Below are positions 44,136-52,227 of a stretch of 64,000 bases of DNA, piece after piece (position 1 is the stretch's first letter; every line of letters begins with the position of its first letter). Under the pieces are notes generated by a model. The model searched no databases. It was given only the letters and a program-made list of their open reading frames with translations, and was not told where the DNA came from. A program made the translations under genes and the position numbers. Source of the stretch: Rhodanobacter sp. L36 (GTDB lineage Bacteria; Pseudomonadota; Gammaproteobacteria; Xanthomonadales; Rhodanobacteraceae); the NCBI RefSeq assembly GCF_009765755.1, contig NZ_LMUV01000002.1, positions 1 to 64,000 of the forward strand. Reading direction: 5' to 3'.

Positions 44136-46433
44136 ATGTCGTATTCGACCAAGAAGCGACCCTTTCATCTCACCACGCCGCTGGCCGAGGACGTGTTGCT
44201 TGTGCATCGCTTCGATGGCGAGGAGGCGTTGTCGCGGCCGTTCGAGTTTCGTCTGGAGATGTTGTCGGAAGACGACGCGATCGACGCGAAGGATCTGGTC
44301 GGCAAGCGCCTCACGCTGCACGCGAACGACAGCGACGACGATGCCGACGGCAAATGCTGGAGCGGCATCGTGGCGAGCTTCGGGCGCACCGGTACGCGCT
44401 GGTGCGCGGCGGCCGGTGAGGTGCAGGAGCTGACTGCGTACGAGGCAGTGATCGTGCCGTGGTTCTGGCAGTTGAAGCTGGTGGAGGATTGCCGCATCTT
44501 CCAGAACCAGAGCATCCCGGACATCGTCGACACGATCCTGGGCGAGTTGCAGCTGGGCAAGCACGAGTCGGATCTGTCGGGCACGTACGACCCGCTCGAC
44601 TATTGCGTGCAGTACGGCGAGAGCGATTTCGATTTCATCTCGCGATTGCTGGAAGACGCGGGCATCCATTATTTCTTCAAGCATGACGCGGGCGAGCCGG
44701 CCGACGTGCTGGTGATCTCCGATCATCAGGAGAAGGACTACAAGGGCCACGTCAAAACGTTGCGGTTTGCCGCCAACTGGGCCGAGCAGGATGAGCCGGT
44801 GGTGTTCGCGCTGGCGCGCCGGCAACGCATGCGCACCGGCCGCGTGATGATGCGCGATTTCGATTTCACGAAGCCCACGCAGAATCTCGAATCGAGCGTG
44901 GACACGGTGCTGAAGGTAGGCGCGCAGAAGGCGTTCCAGAGTTTCCGTTATCCGGGCGGCTATCTCGATCGCGGCGCGGGCGACGATCGCGCCAAGCTCG
45001 CGATGGAGATCGAGGAAGCCGCGCACGAACTGCTGGATGGATCGAGCACGCTGCCGGAGATTCGACCCGGCATGGCGTTTCAGCTCGACGACGCGCCGAA
45101 CGATGTGCTGGAACCGGCGTGGCGCGCGGTGCAGTCGAATCATCGCGGCGAAAACAATTTCGACGACGACAGCGGCGACAGTTATTACCGCAACGACTTC
45201 ACCGTGATGCCGCTGGCGTTGCCGTTTCGCCCTGCCCGCGCCACGCGCAAGCCGCGCATGCACGGGCCACAGACGGCGGTGGTGACCGGGCCGGCGGGCG
45301 AAGAGATTTACACCGATCAATACGGTCGCGTGAAAGTGCATTTCTTCTGGGATCACCTGGGCAAGGGCGACGACAAGAGCTCGTGCTGGATTCGCGTGTC
45401 GCAGGCCTGGGCCGGCCGTGGTTGGGGCGCGTTTTTTCTGCCGCGCATCGGGATGGAGGTGATCGTCGATTTTCTCGATGGCGATCCGGATCATCCGCTG
45501 GTCACCGGCTGCGTCTACAACGGCGACAACCCCACGCCGTACGCGTTGCCGGCGGAGATGACCAAGACCACGGTCAAGACGCAGACGACCAAGGGCGGCA
45601 ACGGTTTCAACGAACTGCGTTTCGAGGACAAGAAGGACGACGAGCAGGTTTTCATCAACGCCCAGACCTGGTTCGATCATCGCGTCGGCAAGGACAGCCG
45701 CACGTACGTGGAGCGCGACGAGCATGCGATCGTCAATCGCGATCGCATCGAGGAGATTCATCGCAACCAGCACACCACGGTGACCAAGGCGCGCGTCACC
45801 GAGATCAAGGGCGACGATCATCTGCACGTCGACGGATTGCAGGCGATGAAAGTGGATGGTTCGCTGTCGCTCAAAGTCGGCGGCGCGGTGGCCGAATCGT
45901 TCCAGAGTCATTCGGAGCAATCGTCCACCAGCATCTACCTCAACGCGGGCACGACCGCGGTGATCGAGGCCGGCACGCAGATCACGCTGAAGGCCGCGGG
46001 CAGTTTCATCACCATCGATGCATCGGGCGTGACCATTTTCGGCAAGCTGGTGCTGATCAACAGCGGCGGCGCGGCGGGCTCGGGCTCGGCCGGTAATCTC
46101 GTGTCGCCGATGGCGGTGATGGCCGCGGCGGTCGCGGATCACGCCGACCCCGGCAAGGTGCCGGCATGGAAAAACGACGGCGCGGATTCGAAAGCCGACG
46201 CACCCACGCACACGCCCGATCCGGACAAGACGCACTACATCGAAGTCGCGCTGGTCGATGAAGCCGGCCAACCGGTGGCCGGCGAAAGCGTGCGCGTGAC
46301 CCTGCCCGACGGCAAGACATTGGCCGAAGGCTGCACCAACGAAAAAGGCGAGTACAAGGTGAGCGGCATCGATCCGGGCAGTTGCCAGATCTGCTTCCCC
46401 GACCTCGACCAGAACGCATGGGAGGAAGCGTGA
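44136..46433 (+). CDS. vgrG: T6SS spike protein VgrG with C-terminal extension
   Basis: 765 residues. The gp27-like part (TTPLAEDVLLVHRFDGEEAL, FDFISRLLEDAGIHYFFKHD) is followed by the gp5-like OB-fold (DQYGRVKVHFFWDHLGKG, WIRVSQAWAGRGWGAFFLPR, EVIVDFLDGDPDHPLVTG). Next is a beta-helical needle with repeated short strands (about 520-665), and last a domain of 65 residues, ALVDEAGQPVAGESVRVTLP, of the carboxypeptidase-regulatory/transthyretin-like type. It punctures target cells and carries effectors. No ribosome-binding site precedes ATG 44136, and ATG 44079 is a weaker alternative. The stop overlaps the next start (TGATG). Confidence 0.95.
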   Translation: MSYSTKKRPFHLTTPLAEDVLLVHRFDGEEALSRPFEFRLEMLSEDDAIDAKDLVGKRLTLHANDSDDDADGKCWSGIVASFGRTGTRWCAAAGEVQELTAYEAVIVPWFWQLKLVEDCRIFQNQSIPDIVDTILGELQLGKHESDLSGTYDPLDYCVQYGESDFDFISRLLEDAGIHYFFKHDAGEPADVLVISDHQEKDYKGHVKTLRFAANWAEQDEPVVFALARRQRMRTGRVMMRDFDFTKPTQNLESSVDTVLKVGAQKAFQSFRYPGGYLDRGAGDDRAKLAMEIEEAAHELLDGSSTLPEIRPGMAFQLDDAPNDVLEPAWRAVQSNHRGENNFDDDSGDSYYRNDFTVMPLALPFRPARATRKPRMHGPQTAVVTGPAGEEIYTDQYGRVKVHFFWDHLGKGDDKSSCWIRVSQAWAGRGWGAFFLPRIGMEVIVDFLDGDPDHPLVTGCVYNGDNPTPYALPAEMTKTTVKTQTTKGGNGFNELRFEDKKDDEQVFINAQTWFDHRVGKDSRTYVERDEHAIVNRDRIEEIHRNQHTTVTKARVTEIKGDDHLHVDGLQAMKVDGSLSLKVGGAVAESFQSHSEQSSTSIYLNAGTTAVIEAGTQITLKAAGSFITIDASGVTIFGKLVLINSGGAAGSGSAGNLVSPMAVMAAAVADHADPGKVPAWKNDGADSKADAPTHTPDPDKTHYIEVALVDEAGQPVAGESVRVTLPDGKTLAEGCTNEKGEYKVSGIDPGSCQICFPDLDQNAWEEA

Positions 46434-47059
46434 TGCCCGATTATTTCGTGAGCGCCGGCGAGAGCCTGGCGTCCATCGCCAAGGACAACGGTTATCTGTG
46501 GAAGACGCTGTGGGAACACGGCAACAACGCCGGCCTGCGCGGCCAGCGCAAGAATCCGAATCAGCTGGTGGAAGGCGACAAACTTTTTCTGCCCGACAAG
46601 GCCGCCAAGAACATCAGCAAGCCGACCGATGCGAAACACAAGTTCAAGCGCAAGGGCGAACCGACGTCGATCAAGATGCAGCTGACCAGCCTGGGCAACC
46701 CGCGCAAGAACGAACCGTACACGCTCACGTTCGGCGACAAGGTGATCCACGGCACCACCGATGCCGAAGGCAAGTTCGAGCAGCCGATTCCCGGTGAGGT
46801 GAAGAGCGCGACACTGATGCTCTCCAGCGGCAAGGAGGTCTACAACGTGGCGATCGGCATGCTCGATCCGTCGAGCCTGACCAACGGCGTGCGCCAGCGC
46901 CTGAGCAACCTCGGCTACGACTGCGGTGGCGACGACGGCGACGAACTGGGCGATGCCACACGCGCGGCGCTGGCGCGATTCCAGAACGACAACAACATCA
47001 AAGCGACTGGCGATCTCGACGACGCGACACGCGCGAAGATCGATCAGCTGCACGTCTGA
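46433..47059 (+). CDS. VgrG-linked LysM / peptidoglycan-binding domain protein
   Basis: 208 residues. An N-terminal LysM-like repeat (SAGESLASIAKDNGYLWKTL ... EGDKLFLP, about 6-54) is followed by a beta domain (KMQLTSLGNPRKNEPYTLTF) and a C-terminal PG_binding_1 domain (GVRQRLSNLGYDCGGDDG, then DATRAALARFQNDNNI, about 150-206). There is no signal peptide. The ATG overlaps the vgrG stop and uses a GGAGGAAG site inside vgrG. Such proteins beside vgrG are usually adaptors or parts of the delivered cargo. Confidence 0.8.
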   Translation: MPDYFVSAGESLASIAKDNGYLWKTLWEHGNNAGLRGQRKNPNQLVEGDKLFLPDKAAKNISKPTDAKHKFKRKGEPTSIKMQLTSLGNPRKNEPYTLTFGDKVIHGTTDAEGKFEQPIPGEVKSATLMLSSGKEVYNVAIGMLDPSSLTNGVRQRLSNLGYDCGGDDGDELGDATRAALARFQNDNNIKATGDLDDATRAKIDQLHV

Positions 47060-47070
47060 CGGATATCACG

Positions 47071-49266
47071 ATGAATACCGACCCGAGTTTCCTCAGCGAC
47101 GCCACCGATCCCGCAGCCGGCGCGGTGCAGTCGGTCACCGGGTCCGATTCGAAACCGGCGTCGATGCTCGATCAGGCTGCCGCGGGCCTCAGCGGCAAGG
47201 CGCCGGATGCCGGGCTGCAGGCAAACGCGCCGTATATCAATGGCGATCCGATCGACGACGGCGCGGCCGATCCGCCGACGCTCGCCGCGCAACCGCAGGC
47301 GCACGGATCGGACAACGACAAGCCGTCCAATTACAACGGTGTGGACAAGCCGTTGCCGATCCAGTTCATCCACTACGATACGCTGCACGACGGACTCAGC
47401 GACAAATTCTCCGGCGATGCGCCATCGCGTGGTGTGGCGATGCGCGATGCGTTGCTGCGCGAAGTCGTGCTGATGTCGAGCTTCGCGCAGGGTGCGCGGC
47501 AGGTGATGGTTCAACACGGAGAGAGTGGCGCGCTGGGGCAAGCCGTTGCGGCGATCGGCTCGCTGCTCGGCGGCAGCAGCTCCGCGCCTGCGGGGCCGGA
47601 ACAATTCGATCCCGTGATCCAGAAGTTGACTGCAGTGAGCGCGTCGATCAACAAATCGCCAGTGCTCTACAAGGACATCAACGACGCCGGACGCAAGTTG
47701 CACGATGCGCGCAACGCTTACGAAACGGTATGCACGAGCGCGCTGAAAACCGGCGGCGGCGGCGGTGGCGGGCTGCCTTCGCTTCCCGCATTGCCGACGA
47801 TCCCGGGTGTCGGCGGTCCGGCCGGTATCGTCAGCAAATTGCCGGGCTGGCTGTTCAAGGTGCAGGACGCGTATCTGTCGACATTCGCTGCCGTGCGCGG
47901 CGTCTGCGAGAAACCGATCACGCGCGCGTGTCACGATTTCTCGTTTGCCGCGGCCAAGGCGATTCCGAATCCCTGCTACGAAATCTGGTTCAGCACGTCC
48001 TCGGGCAAACCGGCAAGCAAGGGGGCGGCACCCGCTCCTGCACCGGCACCCGCGCCGAAGGAAAGCACGCTGGACAAGATCGCCGCATTGCCCGGCGAAG
48101 CACAGAAGGCGCAGGACTCCGCCACCGACTGGCTGCAGACCGATGGCGGTGCTGCCAGCGGGCCGAAGCAGAGCGCACTTGATGCGGCTTTCAGCGCACT
48201 CGCCGGCGATCCGAAAAAGCCCTCGCCCACCGACCTCACCAGCGTGATGTGCGCGGGGCTGGCGAAGGGCATCGGTTTCGACGACGGCAAATTCCCTGCG
48301 CCGCTGGACAAGGTCGTTGCGCGCATGGCCGCCGCCGCGCTGAGCATCATGCAGAAAACCTACACCGGCATCCTCGCGTCCGATGGTGACCTGAGCCCGT
48401 TCGATGCAGCAGGCAACCCCGGCATGACGAAAGTGCAGGACTGTGTGCACGACGCGGTGCACAGCACGATGGCCACGCTGATCGTCGACGAGGTCTGGTC
48501 GCTGGTGGGGCTGAATGCGGATGGCCCCGGCAAGAACGCGGCGAATCACGGCAGCCTCGGCTCGATGCAGATCGGCGCCGACCAGCTCGAGAACAAGGCC
48601 GCCGAGATGATCAACAAGGAGCTGGCGAAGCAGGCGCACTACCTCGATGCGATTACCGATTTCGTCACGCACGACCTCACCGAGGCGCTGCAGAAAGCCG
48701 CCAAGGGAAGCAGCGGCAGCGATGCGCTGACCATGGAGACGTATCTAGGCCGGATGCCGCTGGCGCTCGCGCTGCTGATGCGCGACCTGGTGTTTCCGCT
48801 GTTCAACCTGGTACTGAAACTGTTCGGCTTCAGCGACAAGCTCGGTGTGATCTGGGACCCGGTGGCGAAGGGACTTTCCAAGGCAGGCGACGTGGTCAAC
48901 CAGGCCAAAGCCGACAAGGACCGCGTCAATCAAGGCGCGGACAATGCCAAGCAACAGGCCAAGACGCTCGACCACGACATCGGCGAAATCAGCTCGCTCA
49001 GCGGTGGCACCGATGTCGCCGCCGATCAGAAAGCAGCGCAAAAAGTCGGCACGTTGGGCAACGATGTCTCGAACACGCCGGACAAGGTAGCGGGCAAGGA
49101 TGCCAAGGGCGATTCGGGCTGGCAGCCGCCGGACGAAAACCCCAAGGACACGCAGGACGCGAAGCCGCTGGATGCCACGCGCAACAAGGGCGGCACTGCG
49201 CAGAAGCCGCCGCCGGACGATATCAAGTCGGTCGGCTACCTAACTGCGCCACCGCCAAAGGCGTGA
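47071..49266 (+). CDS. Large VgrG-linked protein of unknown function, candidate T6SS effector
   Basis: 731 residues with no recognised domain and no signal peptide. The N-terminal 90 residues are disordered and Asp/Pro/Gly-rich. A segment with LPIQFIHYDTLHDGLSDKFS begins the ordered part. Linkers include a run of eight Gly near 229 and APAPAPAPAPKE near 322-333. Hydrophobic helices are seen around 570-600 (MPLALALLMRDLVFPLFNLV), which could insert in a membrane. The end (from 625) is charged and low in complexity. Several cysteines are paired (CEKPITRAC). Position, 11 bases after the LysM adaptor in the vgrG operon, makes it the likely delivered cargo; activity unknown. Confidence 0.6.
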   Translation: MNTDPSFLSDATDPAAGAVQSVTGSDSKPASMLDQAAAGLSGKAPDAGLQANAPYINGDPIDDGAADPPTLAAQPQAHGSDNDKPSNYNGVDKPLPIQFIHYDTLHDGLSDKFSGDAPSRGVAMRDALLREVVLMSSFAQGARQVMVQHGESGALGQAVAAIGSLLGGSSSAPAGPEQFDPVIQKLTAVSASINKSPVLYKDINDAGRKLHDARNAYETVCTSALKTGGGGGGGLPSLPALPTIPGVGGPAGIVSKLPGWLFKVQDAYLSTFAAVRGVCEKPITRACHDFSFAAAKAIPNPCYEIWFSTSSGKPASKGAAPAPAPAPAPKESTLDKIAALPGEAQKAQDSATDWLQTDGGAASGPKQSALDAAFSALAGDPKKPSPTDLTSVMCAGLAKGIGFDDGKFPAPLDKVVARMAAAALSIMQKTYTGILASDGDLSPFDAAGNPGMTKVQDCVHDAVHSTMATLIVDEVWSLVGLNADGPGKNAANHGSLGSMQIGADQLENKAAEMINKELAKQAHYLDAITDFVTHDLTEALQKAAKGSSGSDALTMETYLGRMPLALALLMRDLVFPLFNLVLKLFGFSDKLGVIWDPVAKGLSKAGDVVNQAKADKDRVNQGADNAKQQAKTLDHDIGEISSLSGGTDVAADQKAAQKVGTLGNDVSNTPDKVAGKDAKGDSGWQPPDENPKDTQDAKPLDATRNKGGTAQKPPPDDIKSVGYLTAPPPKA

Positions 49267-49320
49267 TCGTCAAGCCATGTGTTTGGCCGTCCATATGCAC
49301 GGCCCGCATGCGAGGCTGTC

Positions 49321-49710
49321 TCAGGGAATCATTTCGGTCGTCTGGCCCGGATCGCTGACCGTCACCACGCCGAGCCATTGGCAGAGGCAGGTGCAGGTGT
49401 TGTCGAGCGCGAGCTGATTTCCCAGCATCACTTTCGGCGCACCGGGTATCCACGGCGATGACGTCGCCGGCACGCAGGGTGCCGGCGAAAACACGCCGAG
49501 CTTGGCCGCGGTGGCTGCGATCACGGTGGGATTGGTCGGCGCCGAACACATGCCGAACGGCATGATGTTGGTCATCGGCACGTGATCCAGGATGTTGGCC
49601 GCCGGCTGGTTGCCGGACATCACCTTGTTCAATGGCAACACCACGAACGTGGACGGTGCCACGCCGAAACTGCACATCAGCTTCGCACCATTGACGACCT
49701 GAATCGGCAC
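49321..49710 (-). CDS. DUF4280 PAAR-like tip protein
   Basis: 129 residues from GTG 49710, which has GAGG nine bases upstream. The sequence VVNGAKLMCSFGVAPSTFVV, then HVPMTNIMPFGMCSAPTNPT and CTCLCQWLGVV fit the PAAR-like DUF4280 family. That family caps the VgrG spike and is often joined to effectors; here only the cap is present, with the family's cysteines. An in-frame extension to 49815 would overlap the OmpA-like gene. It lies ten bases after that gene, on the strand opposite to vgrG. Confidence 0.8.
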   Translation of the reverse strand: MPIQVVNGAKLMCSFGVAPSTFVVLPLNKVMSGNQPAANILDHVPMTNIMPFGMCSAPTNPTVIAATAAKLGVFSPAPCVPATSSPWIPGAPKVMLGNQLALDNTCTCLCQWLGVVTVSDPGQTTEMIP

Positions 49711-49720
49711 GGCCGCTGCC

Positions 49721-50302
49721 TCAACCGCCGCTGGCGATGATCTCGACGCGACGGTTTTCGCCAGCGGTCGGATCGGACTTGTTGAGCAGTTCGGTCGAGC
49801 CTTTGCCGCTGGCACTCAGCCGACCGGCGTCGACACCGTGATCGATCAGGAATCGCTTCACCGACGCGGCGCGCATCTGCGACAGGCGCATGTTGTAGCC
49901 GGCCGAACCGACGCCATCGGTGTGGCCCACGACCTGGAACGCACGGCCTTTCAGCTCGTCGGATTTCAGCGCCGTGGACAGGTTGCCCATCGTGGTCGCC
50001 GATGCGCCCTCGATGCGATCGGAATTGAAGGCGAACTGGATCTGCATCGAGATCGATGCCGGCGGTGGTGCCGGCGCATCCGCGACTTTGCCCGCAGCTG
50101 CGGCGCCACCGAGGCGCAACGAGCGCGTGGCGCCGGTGTTGATGACCGAGTCATCGTCTTTCACCTTGAGCTGGTCGACGATCGACTTTACCGACGGGTC
50201 CTTGCCGCCGGAAGCATTCGCATGGTTGTCCTGCGCGAAGGCGCAGCTTCCCACCAGCAACAAGGCAGCGGCGAGGCACGACAGCGGGCGGATGGCATTC
50301 AT
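49721..50302 (-). CDS. OmpA-family protein paired with the PAAR-like gene
   Basis: 193 residues from ATG 50302, with CCGGAGAGAAATCC upstream. The signal peptide PLSCLAAALLLVGSCAFAQ is followed by a Lys/Asp-rich linker. The OmpA C-terminal peptidoglycan-binding domain contains IQFAFNSDRIEGAS, VVGHTDGVGSAGYNMRLSQM and a closing ENRRVEIIAS. It should anchor to peptidoglycan in the periplasm. Because it is the upstream partner of a DUF4280 gene beside vgrG, it may serve the T6SS (for example as a wall-anchoring accessory), but this is inference. Confidence 0.85.
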   Translation of the reverse strand: MNAIRPLSCLAAALLLVGSCAFAQDNHANASGGKDPSVKSIVDQLKVKDDDSVINTGATRSLRLGGAAAAGKVADAPAPPPASISMQIQFAFNSDRIEGASATTMGNLSTALKSDELKGRAFQVVGHTDGVGSAGYNMRLSQMRAASVKRFLIDHGVDAGRLSASGKGSTELLNKSDPTAGENRRVEIIASGG

Positions 50303-50623
50303 GGATTTCTCTCCGGATCGTCGCGCGCGTCGGCGCGGCATGGGCTGATGATCGATGCCGGCAGTGTGTGCAGCGTGCGGTTTTTTTTCGATATGCAATT
50401 CGCTCTATGCCGCACGTTGCTAGGTCGAAGTGCGTATCGAAGCGACGCGCGGAGTTATCTAGAGTGTGCCCATGGCTGCCATGGACGGTCGCGCACCGCC
50501 GTTCCCGATCACTCGACTGAAATCTTTCCCATGATGCCGCTCTCGCGCTCCAACCATCTGAAGCCAGCGTCGACCGAGGCGCGCGCGCGCCTGTCACGCG
50601 GGATCGTCGGTAAAGGTTGATCG
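50303..50623. promoter_or_regulatory. Divergent intergenic region (OmpA-like / histidine kinase)
   Basis: 321 bases without a supported gene, between the minus-strand OmpA-like gene and the plus-strand kinase. It must hold promoters in both directions. A T-run (GGTTTTTTTTCG, 50380-50391) and a TATCTAGAGT sequence near 50456-50465 that could be a -10 region are visible. No operator could be defined. Upstream of the kinase the GGTAAAGG at 50611-50618 serves as a ribosome-binding site. Confidence 0.35.
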
Positions 50624-52069
50624 ATGCCGCGCAAACCATCCGCCCTGCTGCCTCGACTGCTCGCCGACAGCGTGCTGCCGTGTGCCTGCGCCGCGCTGGT
50701 GCTGGTCGGCGTGCTCACGCTTTACATGATGCGCGGCGCACAGGAAACCGCGCATCTGCGCATCGCTTCGCAACTCGAACAGCTTGCCGGCGAACTCGAA
50801 CACGACGATGGCGACTCCACGCAGAACGTACTCGATGAAGCCTTGCGCGATGGCCGCGGCAACGCATTGCAACGCATCGACCTGGAAGAATCCGACGGCA
50901 GCGAATTGCATAGCGGCGCGCCAGTGGACGCGACGTTTGAGCGATATCGACGAGAACTCGCGGACACAGGCAAGCATCGCGCGATCGTGATGCACGTGGA
51001 CACCGAGAAAGAGCTCGGGGCGCGGCGGCAGATTCTTCTGTATGGCGCACTGAGCGAACTCGGCGTCGTGCTGCTGGCGTTGCTCGCCGCGTTCGCGCTG
51101 CGATGGCGCGTGATGGCACCGCTGCAGCGGCTGCAACGGACACTCGAGAATTTGCTCGATGGCAACGAGGACATCGATGCGATGGCGCCCCACCGCGAAT
51201 CGCATCGCGAGTTTGCTCGCCTGCAATCGAGTGCTGCTGCGATCGCCGGCCTGCTCGCCGCGCATCGCGACGAGTGGGCATCGATCCAGCACGCATCGGC
51301 CGTCGATGCACTGGACCAGCTGCGCCAGAGCCAGGCGGCGGCGCGCAGCAAGTCGCAGTTCATGGCGCTGGTGGGGCATCACTTTCGACAACCGATGCAG
51401 GCGCTTCAATTGCTCACCGCCAGCCTGCATCCGGGTATCGATGAGGAACAGCAAGCCGTGCTGACGCAGGTGCGCGCAAGCATCGCAACGATGACGCGAT
51501 TGCTGGACGCGCTGCTGGAAATCTCCCGGCTCGATGCCGGCGTGGTGACGGCGAAGCCCGGCACGTTCAGCGTCGCCGATCTTTTTCTGCGTGATCGCTC
51601 GACGCTGATCGAGGATGCGCGACGCCAGCGCGTAAGCGTGGTGTGGCGACGCAGCTGGCAGCGCATCCATGGCGACGTGGAACTCTCGTCCCTGCTGTTG
51701 CAGCAGCTGGCGAGCAACGCGATCGCGCACGCCGGTCCCCAGGGCCGCGTGCTGATTGCCGCGCGGCGCGGGCATGACGGCGTACGCATCGAAGTGCGCG
51801 ACAGCGGACCCGGCATCGCGGCGATCCATCAGCAGCGCATCTTCGAGGAATTCGTGCAACTGCATGGCGAAGCCGATCGTCGCGATGGCTATGGGCTGGG
51901 CCTGGCGATTGCCGCGCGACTGGCGAAGCTGCTCGGCACGCAGATCGGCATTCGCTCGCAGCCTGGTCGCGGCAGCACGTTCTGGTTCGACCTGCCGCGC
52001 GTGGCGACTGCCGATCACGGCGGAGCCAGTCACCGACATCCGCTGCCTGCGATGCATCCGGTCAGTTGA
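50624..52069 (+). CDS. Sensor histidine kinase
   Basis: 481 residues. Two transmembrane helices (about 15-34 and 139-161) enclose a small periplasmic domain; a linker follows. The H-box is GHHFRQPMQAL (His252 the likely phosphoacceptor), with the N-box region QLASNAIAHAGPQG and G-boxes DSGPGI and GYGLGLAIAARLAKLL. The H-box is of the same RQPxxAL type as in the hybrid kinase at 5112. No receiver domain and no adjacent response regulator exist, so it needs a partner elsewhere. The CHAT-TpsB-TpsA operon follows by 158 bases on the same strand. Confidence 0.88.
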   Translation: MPRKPSALLPRLLADSVLPCACAALVLVGVLTLYMMRGAQETAHLRIASQLEQLAGELEHDDGDSTQNVLDEALRDGRGNALQRIDLEESDGSELHSGAPVDATFERYRRELADTGKHRAIVMHVDTEKELGARRQILLYGALSELGVVLLALLAAFALRWRVMAPLQRLQRTLENLLDGNEDIDAMAPHRESHREFARLQSSAAAIAGLLAAHRDEWASIQHASAVDALDQLRQSQAAARSKSQFMALVGHHFRQPMQALQLLTASLHPGIDEEQQAVLTQVRASIATMTRLLDALLEISRLDAGVVTAKPGTFSVADLFLRDRSTLIEDARRQRVSVVWRRSWQRIHGDVELSSLLLQQLASNAIAHAGPQGRVLIAARRGHDGVRIEVRDSGPGIAAIHQQRIFEEFVQLHGEADRRDGYGLGLAIAARLAKLLGTQIGIRSQPGRGSTFWFDLPRVATADHGGASHRHPLPAMHPVS

Positions 52070-52227
52070 TCGCGCGATCGCCGCATCGCGCACGCAAACA
52101 CCTGCTGTCATCCGAACGGGCTATGTCCTAGTGCAAATAGGCCGCGACGATATCGCTACCTAGACTGCAAGGGCTTCGAAGAACCGGCGACATCGCGTCG
52201 ACGGCTCGCAGTTTGGGAGAACACCGC

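Noticed and set aside
44010..46271. A 753-codon open frame opposite to vgrG.
   Set aside because: The plus strand encodes a well-conserved VgrG. The antisense protein has the Arg/His/Val-rich look of a GC-driven shadow.
48000..49266. Possible immunity gene within or behind the 731-residue VgrG-linked protein.
   Set aside because: Only 54 bases separate it from the convergent DUF4280 gene, and no other plausible small gene is found there.
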